A stretch of 64,000 bases of DNA from Pseudobacteriovorax sp. GTDB lineage: Bacteria > Bdellovibrionota_B > Oligoflexia > Oligoflexales > Oligoflexaceae. Made by a program: the position numbers and the translations under genes. This document shows, one piece after another, positions 25,842-34,016 of this stretch; position 1 is the first letter of the stretch, and each line of letters opens with the position of its first letter. The DNA is taken from contig JABSRP010000016.1 of NCBI GenBank assembly GCA_013215145.1, positions 159,729 through 223,728 on the forward strand. The letters run 5' to 3'. The notes below the pieces were generated by a model, which was not told where the DNA came from, made no database searches, and was given only the letters and a program-made list of their open reading frames with translations.

Positions 25842-26320
25842 TTCTGAGACCATTTTGCTTTTAGTTTTATCATCGTTGCTCGACTGCCGAGGTATTGTTG
25901 CCAAGCGCTTGTCAGTTCATCGCTGGTGATCTTTCCGTAAGCTAGCTCCATTGCTTTGTAGTTAGTTTCGGCTTTATCCCATTCAAACTGGGCCTCTCTA
26001 TATTTGCCTTCGTTGACTTTGGCTCTTACGGTAAAGTCGTAGGTTGTAGCCAGTATACTAGCATTTTGCTCAATATCAGATTCACCGAGAGCACTAGCTT
26101 CCTCTTCAAGTTGGCGTAGATCTTCGACATGGGACCGCAATAGTTCTTCGGAATTTTCTAAAGAAATATCGCTGCTTTCCTGATCCTGTGCGCCGGTTTG
26201 GTCCTCTGCCGTCGCGCTAGATGCAACAGTTTGTTGGTCCTCTTCTTTTTTCGCACAACTGGTCGAAAATGACAGTGCACAGGTTAGAGTGACTGCGCAG
26301 AAACGGCTTTTCTTTAACAT
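25838..26320 (-). CDS. Helical lipoprotein of unknown function
   Basis: Start chosen at the ATG with AGGAG eight bases upstream, giving about 160 residues. An ATG 27 codons upstream has no signal sequence or ribosome site. The signal peptide ends in FSTSC (lipid Cys22). An acidic, Gln/Glu-rich linker follows, then helices with coiled-coil character. No family was recognised; probably an outer-membrane lipoprotein. Confidence 0.7.
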   Translation of the reverse strand: MLKKSRFCAVTLTCALSFSTSCAKKEEDQQTVASSATAEDQTGAQDQESSDISLENSEELLRSHVEDLRQLEEEASALGESDIEQNASILATTYDFTVRAKVNEGKYREAQFEWDKAETNYKAMELAYGKITSDELTSAWQQYLGSRATMIKLKAKWSQN

Positions 26321-26542
26321 GGGGATTCTCCTAAGACTATGTGCGGTCTTTTCGGCAGGTTTGGGGATTGGGTTAAGTCTTAACTCCATCAAAATGTTCA
26401 AAAAATAGGCAAGTATGATAACTGTTGGTATTTTTAGATTTTTTTATTGGGAAAAAAGTAAGTTTGGATTGTGGAGGGAATAATATGTGCTATTGGCGTA
26501 ATAATAATTTTTTAATTATTTCAATTTATTAAAAATCAACAG

Positions 26543-27049
26543 CTAGGGTCTCAGACAAATCCGATTAGCTTTTAGTAGAAATTTGAGGTGCTGCAATTCA
26601 CTTCTGTCATGCCAAGGCGCCATTTCAGTGAGCTCCTTGAGTTTGCGGGAGATGCTTGACTCCATGGCTTTACATATACGCAAATGAGTGCGGCCTGCAA
26701 GATGACGACCCAAAGGGCGACTCATCTGATTGGCAAGGATAGATAGCTCGGTGGTAAAGGTTGTAGAGCTTGTGCAAGGAATGCCATGATTCTCAATGAT
26801 AAGAGTCCTGAGTCTAGTGGCCACTTCTTTGTGATTATCTAGACAAATCTCAAATTTTGGGGTGTTCTCTTCTCCGAGCAGTCCGCTATAGAGTTCGAGC
26901 ATTCCTAGCTCATATGTAAGTAGGTGATTCAGGTATTTCAAATAGCGGTTATCATTGAAATTTACGCATTTATAGGTTTTGCTGGCGTAAGTTTTAACCG
27001 CAGGAAAATAACCTGTTGTACTACTTGAAGAGGACGTTAGATTTTTCAT
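26543..27049 (-). CDS. Ferritin-like or four-helix protein of unknown function
   Basis: Start chosen at the ATG with GGGAGG six bases upstream (168 residues). The protein is helical. The core YLKYLNHLLTYELGMLELY, then CLDNHKEVATRLRTLI, then ELSILANQMSR reads like a four-helix bundle of the DUF2383/ferritin-like type, with a HKE pair as a possible metal ligand set. That assignment is a guess. It lies 137 bases from the divergent H-box gene. Confidence 0.6.
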   Translation of the reverse strand: MKNLTSSSSSTTGYFPAVKTYASKTYKCVNFNDNRYLKYLNHLLTYELGMLELYSGLLGEENTPKFEICLDNHKEVATRLRTLIIENHGIPCTSSTTFTTELSILANQMSRPLGRHLAGRTHLRICKAMESSISRKLKELTEMAPWHDRSELQHLKFLLKANRICLRP

Positions 27050-27186
27050 TGTAGACCTCCCTGAGGGTTCACTGTACACTATGTGTGTCGTTTTTGCAAT
27101 TTTTTTCTATGAGATGTCGCTGTTTGCGGCTGCCATTTTTTAGAATCGTTGAAGTAGATTGAGAAACATCTACGGGAGCCTAGTCA

Positions 27187-27408
27187 ATGAGTTCAGATGA
27201 ACGTAAGTTCATACATGATATATGCAATCCGCTTGCGATAGCGCAAGGGAATGTTAAGTTAATCATCAGAAAACTGAAAAAAAATAGTATTTCCGATTTG
27301 AGTGAAGTCCTCGAAAGGCTTGATAAAGCTGCGGAGGCCTTCGATCGTGTAGATGATTTAATTGAAGATCGACGGGAGTGGCTTAAGAGCCAGCAAGACC
27401 AATCTTAG
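27187..27408 (+). CDS. Orphan histidine-kinase H-box (DHp-like) hairpin protein
   Basis: The 73-residue protein consists of two helices only. The first carries FIHDICNPLAIAQG, matching the H-box of histidine-kinase dimerisation domains with candidate phospho-acceptor His10 and the following Asp/Asn-Pro. The second helix holds LERLDKAAEAFDRVDDL. No ATP-binding domain is present and the gene stops. It is probably a phosphotransfer or dimerisation adaptor rather than a kinase. GGGAG precedes the ATG. It overlaps the convergent single-receiver gene by 26 bases. Confidence 0.75.
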   Translation: MSSDERKFIHDICNPLAIAQGNVKLIIRKLKKNSISDLSEVLERLDKAAEAFDRVDDLIEDRREWLKSQQDQS

Positions 27409-27769
27409 GTGTGCAGTATTGCTCAATTAACCCTACGAGTCGCGAGAAGTCGACGGGTTTGGTCTCGTATTCACAACATCCGGCCTTGAGGGCTTTCTCT
27501 TTATCCTCTTGCATGGCGTTCGCACTTAGCCCAATGATGGGAAGATCCTTAGTAAGCTCGTTGGCCTTGATTTTTTCCGTAGCAATCCAGCCGTCCATAA
27601 CCGGCATACGCATGTCCATGACGATGAGGTCCACCAGATTTTCATTGAGAAAGTCTAGCGCTTTTTGGCCGTTTTCTACGGTGCTTATATCATATCCTCG
27701 ACGGGATAGGCGTCTACCCAGCATGTCTCGATTGAGTTCGTTGTCTTCTACTATCAAAATGCGCGTCAT
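27383..27769 (-). CDS. Single-domain response regulator
   Basis: The 128-residue CheY/DivK-like protein is one receiver domain. The acidic pair is Glu8-Asp9, the phosphorylation site Asp52 in IVMDMRMPVMDG, the switch Ser82 in GLSANA, and Lys104 in ETKP. No output domain follows, so it acts by protein contact or phosphorelay. GAGGGG sits upstream. The gene is convergent with the H-box gene. Confidence 0.93.
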   Translation of the reverse strand: MTRILIVEDNELNRDMLGRRLSRRGYDISTVENGQKALDFLNENLVDLIVMDMRMPVMDGWIATEKIKANELTKDLPIIGLSANAMQEDKEKALKAGCCEYETKPVDFSRLVGLIEQYCTPKIGLAGS

Positions 27770-27963
27770 TAACTAAACCCCTCGATGATGTGTCGGGCTG
27801 TAATCGATTAAATTTAGTTACGTTTGAAAATAGTTTCCCTAGCAAACCTATTTGATCTTTTATGAATTGAATTATTAAAATCTTACGAAGGACTAAATGA
27901 GTAAAGCTTTTCATTTTCCCGCCGATAGAACTCCTAGGAATTAATAAGTACTTACGTGGGCGT

Positions 27964-29151
27964 ATGAACCAGCTTTGTCTTTTAGTAGACTGCAATTCAG
28001 ATGACAGTCACGATAACTTCCAGGCTCTGGTCGATAAGGAGGACCTTGTGGTACTCCCGACTTTCGTGTCGATGGAAGAAGCTTTTCCTATGCTCGAGAC
28101 AGGCAATGTCGTAGCTATGGTAGTTTTTGCGAGTCAAGCTAACGGTGACGTTCTCAGACTACTCGAGTGCTTTCGGAGATGTGTAGGTGCCATCCCCCAC
28201 TTTCAAGCCATTGTCTGCGACGAACCTCAGCCGATCATCCTCTCTCAGGTTTATGAGTTCGGCGTGGAAGAGTTCTTCTCTTCCACCTCATGGGTTCAGC
28301 AGTCTCTTGAACTATGTAAGTCTGCTAGCTTAATCATCCAGGATCGTGATTCACCGGAAACGCGGATTATTGAAATGAACCGGGCGGTGATGACCGGGGA
28401 TCAAAATAAAATTCTCGCCGCCAAAGAAAGATTGTCCGACATGGCTGGCTACGACTACTTGGCATCCTACTCCCAGGGTGTGGCTTTGCAGTCGGTGGGG
28501 CAGTTTGGTGACGCCATTGAATCGTTTCGTCAGTCCACCTCGCTGAACCGAATGTTTCGTCCATCTATTTCGGGAGTTGGGGAGAATCTACTAGTCCTAG
28601 GTCAGACAGATGAGGCCATAGCCGTTTTTAAAGATCTCGAAAAGCTGAACAAGCGTAGCTTGGATCGAAAAGCAAACCTTGCTATGGCCTACTTGGAGAA
28701 AAAAGATCTGACTTCTGCCAAAAAATACCTATTTGAGGCGCAGGCCTTGGACCCTAAGCACGTGAAGATAGACGAGATTAAAGCGATGCTTCTGCTTTCC
28801 CAAGGTCAAGTCAAAGAGGCTTTTGCTATGATGGATAAGCTCCATGATGTGGGGCCATTTTTTGCCGCAAAACTGAACGAAATGGGAATTCGGCTTTCAC
28901 AAAAGGGCAAAGGGAAAAGTGCTTTGGCCCTATATAAAAAGGCCCATAAGATTGTTAAGACAGAGCTACGGCATAAAATCAGCCTGAACGCGGCGCTTGC
29001 CTGTTATAGGATGGGAGAATATCCTCTGGCCATAAAATATCTAAACCGGAGCGATAAGGAGTACGGAGAAGCCTTTCCGAAAACGAAAAAGATTAGAGCT
29101 GCAATTGCTGCTCAAATGGCTAACTCTAATCGTGACTCGGAGGCAGGCTAG
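27964..29151 (+). CDS. Pseudo-receiver plus TPR-repeat protein
   Basis: The 395-residue protein begins with a receiver-like alpha/beta domain (residues 1-120, LCLLVDCNSDD then VVAMVVFASQANGDV) in which the phosphorylation Asp is replaced (VVFAS). From about 150 onward come at least six TPR units (such as YSQGVALQSVGQFGDAIESF and NAALACYRMGEYPLAIKYL). The layout is that of scaffolds that read signalling through an atypical receiver. The following gene overlaps by one base, so the pair is translationally coupled. Confidence 0.78.
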   Translation: MNQLCLLVDCNSDDSHDNFQALVDKEDLVVLPTFVSMEEAFPMLETGNVVAMVVFASQANGDVLRLLECFRRCVGAIPHFQAIVCDEPQPIILSQVYEFGVEEFFSSTSWVQQSLELCKSASLIIQDRDSPETRIIEMNRAVMTGDQNKILAAKERLSDMAGYDYLASYSQGVALQSVGQFGDAIESFRQSTSLNRMFRPSISGVGENLLVLGQTDEAIAVFKDLEKLNKRSLDRKANLAMAYLEKKDLTSAKKYLFEAQALDPKHVKIDEIKAMLLLSQGQVKEAFAMMDKLHDVGPFFAAKLNEMGIRLSQKGKGKSALALYKKAHKIVKTELRHKISLNAALACYRMGEYPLAIKYLNRSDKEYGEAFPKTKKIRAAIAAQMANSNRDSEAG

Positions 29152-30536
29152 TGGAAATTATAAAAGGAATCACGTCCCATACCATCGTCGTCGTTGTCGA
29201 CAAAAAAGAAAAGGCTGTCGGGTTGTCAGCGGTTCTTACCAAGCAGTCTCACAAAGTCACTGTAGCTCACACAATCTATGAAGCTCTCAAAATCATAGAT
29301 CAAGAGCTTCCTCACTTGGTGATTGTTGATGCTTTGCTGTCTGATGGCTCTGCGGGTACGTTATACGATCGATTGAAAGAGCATAAGGTTGTTTGCGATA
29401 CTCCTATTTTGGTATTGGTGGCTCAGAAGACCAGAGAGTACCTAACGCCGCTCAAAGGTAGGCAATTCGCAGGGTTTCTATTAGGCAAAACCGATGTGAT
29501 GATGGTGGCAAACAAAGTCAAAGAGGTTTTGGCCACCTATAAAGATGCCAGTCCTTATTTTTATTCCCTGGAAAAGACGGAAGCTGTTAAAGGTATGACC
29601 CTGTCTGTGAAAGCGACTGTCATGGGTAAGGCGGGGGATCAAATAGTCTATCGCTCAGAGTCCGAGGTAGATTCTAGTGCAGCTTTGGTTTGTCTTCCGG
29701 AGAAAAAAGAACATAGCCCTGCACTGCTTTCGCTAGCGACTAATGCCCGTATTGGAGATGATATATATAATTATTTCCCATTGCATAGAATAAAGGGCAA
29801 AGGGAGGCTTTGGCTTGGCAAACTTCCCTCCATCGATGATCCAAAGGTGGAAGCTGTAGATGTAAAAACAATCTTGTTCTTTGATAATAACGTTGAGAGG
29901 TTTCAGCAGTTCCAGGAAGTATTGTTGGGATATGGTATTGAATTAGTTCATGCAAGCTCGTTGCAGATGGCAGCAGCACTGTTGGCGAGAGAACCTGAAA
30001 GATTTAATTGTGTGTTTTTGAATGAGCTAGGTTCTGATAACTCCGGAATTACATTTAAAGCTACTGTAGAAAAGCTTCCTCCAGACAAATTACCTGCAAT
30101 ACTGGTAGCTACCGCAGCAACTTCCGCACGGTCCAATGGGGTTTATCGCTTCCTTCACAAACCTTTTGGTTTAGGAAAGCTCGTTGATACGATTGAAGCA
30201 GCGTGTCAAGTCACAGAAGGCTTGTCGGGTGAATCTGCAAATATTGACGTGACATATGAAGCTCCCGCCAACTTAGTTGGACTCGATGAAACAGGGGGCA
30301 TCATTGCTTTGAAATTCCCGATTATTAAAGGATCAAAACTCCATTTAAATAGTGATGTCTTAAAACGGATTTGGGATGGAGATACTCTAGTCAACATAGA
30401 AAATATCGCTGTGTATGAGAATGCTCCAAATCTTTGGATGGCAAAGTTTATCGCTAACCGAGCTCTGGGGAACAAGGCGCGCTACTGGCAAAGAGTCTTG
30501 AAGCACCTCGATGAAGAGCTTAAGTCAGCATCTTAA
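29151..30536 (+). CDS. Double receiver-like protein with beta-rich modules
   Basis: The 461-residue protein starts at a GTG overlapping the previous stop (TAGTG). Residues 10-125 form a receiver (VVVVDKKEKAVG, with LVIVDALLSDGSAG at the phospho-Asp position). A beta-rich part follows (130-225), then a second degenerate receiver (about 237-350, ILFFDNNVERFQ with CVFLNELGSDN lacking the Asp). The C-terminal beta-rich part has LDETGGIIALKFPI, resembling a degenerate PilZ-like module. Activity cannot be assigned. It probably works with the TPR protein encoded just before it. Confidence 0.72.
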   Translation: MEIIKGITSHTIVVVVDKKEKAVGLSAVLTKQSHKVTVAHTIYEALKIIDQELPHLVIVDALLSDGSAGTLYDRLKEHKVVCDTPILVLVAQKTREYLTPLKGRQFAGFLLGKTDVMMVANKVKEVLATYKDASPYFYSLEKTEAVKGMTLSVKATVMGKAGDQIVYRSESEVDSSAALVCLPEKKEHSPALLSLATNARIGDDIYNYFPLHRIKGKGRLWLGKLPSIDDPKVEAVDVKTILFFDNNVERFQQFQEVLLGYGIELVHASSLQMAAALLAREPERFNCVFLNELGSDNSGITFKATVEKLPPDKLPAILVATAATSARSNGVYRFLHKPFGLGKLVDTIEAACQVTEGLSGESANIDVTYEAPANLVGLDETGGIIALKFPIIKGSKLHLNSDVLKRIWDGDTLVNIENIAVYENAPNLWMAKFIANRALGNKARYWQRVLKHLDEELKSAS

Positions 30537-30547
30537 TCCTCTATATT

Positions 30548-31669
30548 TTACTCCGAATCGATCAAGTATTTCAGTGATTCGGCCATTTGAGTTTTGAACT
30601 CCTGGCGACGATTCTCTATGATCTGTGATTGCATTTCTTGAGATGCTTTCACGAAATCGTCAATAAGAGCATCGGTTTCAGCATTTAATGACTGGATATC
30701 AAAATATAAGTCTTGATTCTCAAGTAATACATCTGAGGTTACAGACATTTGCTTTTCGAATGTAGTACCGGCAATCTTTTGCAAGTCTGAATAGGATATC
30801 GCACTCCTTTTTAGCAATCTAGCGTAGACTAGATTGATAAAATGAGCGGACCCTAGAACGTAACTCATCAGTGGATCATGCTGAGATAATGGAATCTCAA
30901 TAATATTTGCTGAGGTCATGCTGAATATTTGACGCATCATGGAGACTAGTTCAGGGTTTTCATCGTTACAAATGACGATATTTTTCCCGGCTAATAGCTT
31001 TGTGTCGGGACCAAACATGGGGTGTATGGAAATCAGCGAAAGCCCTTGGCGTTTTGCAGTTTGAATGGACTGTTCAATGGGGGACTTTAATGAGCAAATC
31101 TCAATTATGGTGGCTTTTGGTTTTAGGCGAACTAAGTCTTGAATGATATCGGCAGCAGTTTTCATGGGAGTGGCTATGACGATGAAATCTGCCCAATCGC
31201 ATCCGCTAGCAAGGTCTGAAACTTGCTCAAATCGACTGGAAAGTTGTTGGTTACGGTCGAGTATTTTTATTTGATGTCCGAAGGTCTCGAAAAACTGAGA
31301 CATCCATAGCCCCATGTTGCCACCGCCACCAATTACGAGTACGTTTCGATGAGATTCGGAATAGACCGAGGACATTTTTGTCGATTTAATTTCTTCTTGT
31401 TCGACCACAGAATAATGAATGAGATCTTTCATGAGCCTCTGAGCTAGCTCGGGCATGATTCCAAATTTATGCGCCAGTTCCTTTGTACGTTCTAAAATTT
31501 CCTTTTCGACTCGATAGTTTTTTACCGGTAGATTGTGGTCTTTTTTATAGAGTCCAACCTCGCGGCAGATCGTCATGCGTTCTGAGGTCAATTTCAAAAT
31601 TTCTTCGTCTATGTCGCGGATTCTGTCGCGCAATTCTCCTAGGCGTTTCTCATTCACGGACTTGCTCAT
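30548..31669 (-). CDS. tyrA: T-protein: fused chorismate mutase and prephenate dehydrogenase
   Basis: The 373-residue enzyme has the fused TyrA layout of enteric bacteria, making 4-hydroxyphenylpyruvate for tyrosine. Residues 1-90 are the helical chorismate mutase (LRDRIRDIDEEILKL, then MTICREVGLYKK). The NAD-binding motif VIGGGGNMG opens the dehydrogenase, with IHPMFGPD later. Its length equals that of E. coli TyrA. TAGGAAATG overlaps the start region. Confidence 0.94.
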   Translation of the reverse strand: MSKSVNEKRLGELRDRIRDIDEEILKLTSERMTICREVGLYKKDHNLPVKNYRVEKEILERTKELAHKFGIMPELAQRLMKDLIHYSVVEQEEIKSTKMSSVYSESHRNVLVIGGGGNMGLWMSQFFETFGHQIKILDRNQQLSSRFEQVSDLASGCDWADFIVIATPMKTAADIIQDLVRLKPKATIIEICSLKSPIEQSIQTAKRQGLSLISIHPMFGPDTKLLAGKNIVICNDENPELVSMMRQIFSMTSANIIEIPLSQHDPLMSYVLGSAHFINLVYARLLKRSAISYSDLQKIAGTTFEKQMSVTSDVLLENQDLYFDIQSLNAETDALIDDFVKASQEMQSQIIENRRQEFKTQMAESLKYLIDSE

Positions 31670-31819
31670 TTCCTATATTATATTTTGACTTATGTCTAAC
31701 TACTTGACAGCACTGGGACTGCCGTTTCGTCAACCTTCTAATTGTACATCAAAAAATCAATTAAATAATGGTAGAAGACTTGCAATATCAATGATGACGA
31801 CGATTTTGGAGGTTTTTCC

Positions 31820-32338
31820 ATGTTAACTGGTTCGCTGTTACTAACGACATTATTGAGTTTGCCCTTTCTGCTCGCGAGCCAGGGTGTTACCGAATGCCCT
31901 CGTGGTGACCTAATTAAGGAAAGAAACTTCCGTAAGGTGTTGCAATCTCTTAACGAATCAAAAATTCCACGATCTTTGGCGGTATCACAAGGCGCGGAAG
32001 TCGGCTTTCTTCCATTGGAAAGCTACCTCACACAATCCTTAGGCTGGGACGATGCCAACGTGCTTGTGACTCAGATCTCTGATTTGCAGTTCATTCCCTT
32101 TACCCTTCCTGGATCTCATATTCTGGTAGTCGTCAAAGAAGGGGCTACCTTGCACCGTAGTCAAAGTCAGATGGTTCTGGCTAAGGCTAGCGAGAATCGC
32201 ATAAAAGTCTCGGTTTTTTATCTGGGTAAACAGGACCATATAGCTTTGCAATCATTAGCAAATTCTACCGGTGGTCACTATCTTAATGCCGCCGATGCCC
32301 TAAAGCAAACCTGTTTGCCTTTAGCTTCTATCTATTGA
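31820..32338 (+). CDS. Secreted protein of unknown function
   Basis: The 172-residue protein has a signal peptide (LTGSLLLTTLLSLPFLLA) and a mature alpha/beta domain with HILVVVKEGATLH followed by VSVFYLGKQDHIALQSLA and GGHYLNAADAL. The second part resembles the last strands of a von Willebrand A-type domain, but the metal-binding start is missing. GGAGG precedes the ATG. It overlaps the convergent comM by 18 bases. Confidence 0.6.
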   Translation: MLTGSLLLTTLLSLPFLLASQGVTECPRGDLIKERNFRKVLQSLNESKIPRSLAVSQGAEVGFLPLESYLTQSLGWDDANVLVTQISDLQFIPFTLPGSHILVVVKEGATLHRSQSQMVLAKASENRIKVSVFYLGKQDHIALQSLANSTGGHYLNAADALKQTCLPLASIY

Positions 32339-33865
32339 GTTTGAATAGTCTTCAGCTTGTTTGAGAGTCGTTTTCGAGACTTGATCCTCAGATCTAATAT
32401 CAGCTAAAGTCCGAGAAATTTGAAGGATTTTGACCACCTGGCGTATGCTATCGCATCGATCGAGTAGCTTCGATAGCTCTGTGTTTTCGGGAGACAGCCC
32501 ACAGGCTTCTAGCAAGTGGTTTCCTGTTAATTCAGAGTTATAAGTCACATGATACTTGGCATTGCGGGCAATAGAGAACTCCCTTGCTTTGTGGGCTGTT
32601 TGAGCGAGGGAATGATGGCGAGACTCGTCCCAAAGGTGACTCAAAAAATTCTTTGATCGCTTTTTATCAGCGATACGAAACCTTATGTGAAATCGGTCTA
32701 AAAGTGGGCCGCTTAGTTTTCTTTGGTACTTTTCTATGGCTTGTTGTGGGCAATGGCATAAGCGTTTTTTTGAGCCTAGCCAGCCACAAGGACATGGATT
32801 GGAGGCGGCTACCAAAATGGCTTTGGCAGCCCAGGACGTCTTTGATTGGGCTCTCGACACTTTTATCACCCCTGTTTCCATAGGTTCGCGAAGTGATTCG
32901 AGCAGGTCGCGACGAAACTCGGGAATTTCGTCCAAAAACAAGATACCACCATGAGCTAGTGGGAGGTCGCCAGGCTTTTTGGGTGTTCCTAAAATTGCCG
33001 TTGCCGATGCGGAATGATGAGGTGATCGAAACGGTGCATGTCCCCTAAATATCGCCTCAGGGATAGATTTGTTTTGGGTGCTATAAAGTCTGAGCAATTC
33101 AATATGTTCCTTGGCTCTGAGCTTAGGAAGCAAGCTGGGAAGTCGCTCGGCAAACATAGATTTGCCAACCCCGGGGCTTCCGGTGAGGAGGACATTTAGC
33201 CGGCCAACCGTTGCTAGCAAGGCTATGGTTTTGAGATCCGTTGAAAGCTCCATATCGGCAAAGTTTTTCGTTTCCCGTTTTGAGATCGTTGGCTTAAGGG
33301 GCGATGTTACAGGAGCTGAGTACTCTCCCGTCCTCATCCACAAAATAATCTCTTGTAGATGATCGAAAAAAAATAGTTCGATTTGATCGAAAAGATCGGT
33401 TTCGATAGCTTGAATCTCCTCGATTTCTTTCAGGTTTTCGCGCGGTAAAACTAGATGGCAAGGGCCGCTTCTAGCGACCTCCAATAATATGGGAATAATC
33501 CCGAGGACGCCTTTAATACTACCATCAAGACAAAGCTCTCCAATGATATTAATGGGTCTTTTATGGAGCAACTCGTGAGTTTTATCCAAATGCAATGTCG
33601 CTAGACTAACTGCTAGGGGGAGATCAAAATGCGGTTGCTCATCAGACCCACTGTTTGGCGAGATATTCATAATGATTTTTTTGTTGGATAATTTGACTCC
33701 AGAGTTCTCCAGGGCTGTTGCGACTCGTTCTTTTGCATTTTTCGCGGTTTCTGAACTTGTGCCTAGAAGCTGTATACCTGAAAAGCCTCGTGCAAAGCAG
33801 CATTCTATACTGCAGACATGTGATCCTTGCCCCTCAAGAGCTACTGTAAGAACTTTTGTTTGCAT
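32321..33865 (-). CDS. comM: ComM/YifB-type Mg-chelatase-like AAA+ ATPase
   Basis: The 514-residue protein has the YifB three-part layout. A ChlI-like N-terminal domain (residues 1-170) precedes a Mg-chelatase AAA+ module (Walker A GSPGVGKSMFAER, RSPHHSASATAILG, Walker B GGILFLDEIPEFRRD, then NPCPCG). A C-terminal ISRTLADIRSED-type tail ends it. ComM is a hexameric helicase that promotes branch migration in natural transformation. AGGAC lies before the ATG. Confidence 0.93.
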   Translation of the reverse strand: MQTKVLTVALEGQGSHVCSIECCFARGFSGIQLLGTSSETAKNAKERVATALENSGVKLSNKKIIMNISPNSGSDEQPHFDLPLAVSLATLHLDKTHELLHKRPINIIGELCLDGSIKGVLGIIPILLEVARSGPCHLVLPRENLKEIEEIQAIETDLFDQIELFFFDHLQEIILWMRTGEYSAPVTSPLKPTISKRETKNFADMELSTDLKTIALLATVGRLNVLLTGSPGVGKSMFAERLPSLLPKLRAKEHIELLRLYSTQNKSIPEAIFRGHAPFRSPHHSASATAILGTPKKPGDLPLAHGGILFLDEIPEFRRDLLESLREPMETGVIKVSRAQSKTSWAAKAILVAASNPCPCGWLGSKKRLCHCPQQAIEKYQRKLSGPLLDRFHIRFRIADKKRSKNFLSHLWDESRHHSLAQTAHKAREFSIARNAKYHVTYNSELTGNHLLEACGLSPENTELSKLLDRCDSIRQVVKILQISRTLADIRSEDQVSKTTLKQAEDYSNSIDRS

Positions 33866-34016
33866 GTCGAGTTGTCCTGATTCGGTTCGTGTTGATGAGT
33901 TTTTTAGACTGTAGCGAAGGAAGACTCGAGTGACATATAATCTTAGGGCCTGACAATTTCTCGGTGTCTATGGTAGTTCTAGTTGGGCCGAAATTTCCAA
34001 TTTTCTGAGAGATAAG

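Noticed and set aside
31820..32338. Full von Willebrand A-domain protein
   Set aside because: The metal-binding DxSxS start is absent and the protein is too short; only the last strands look similar.
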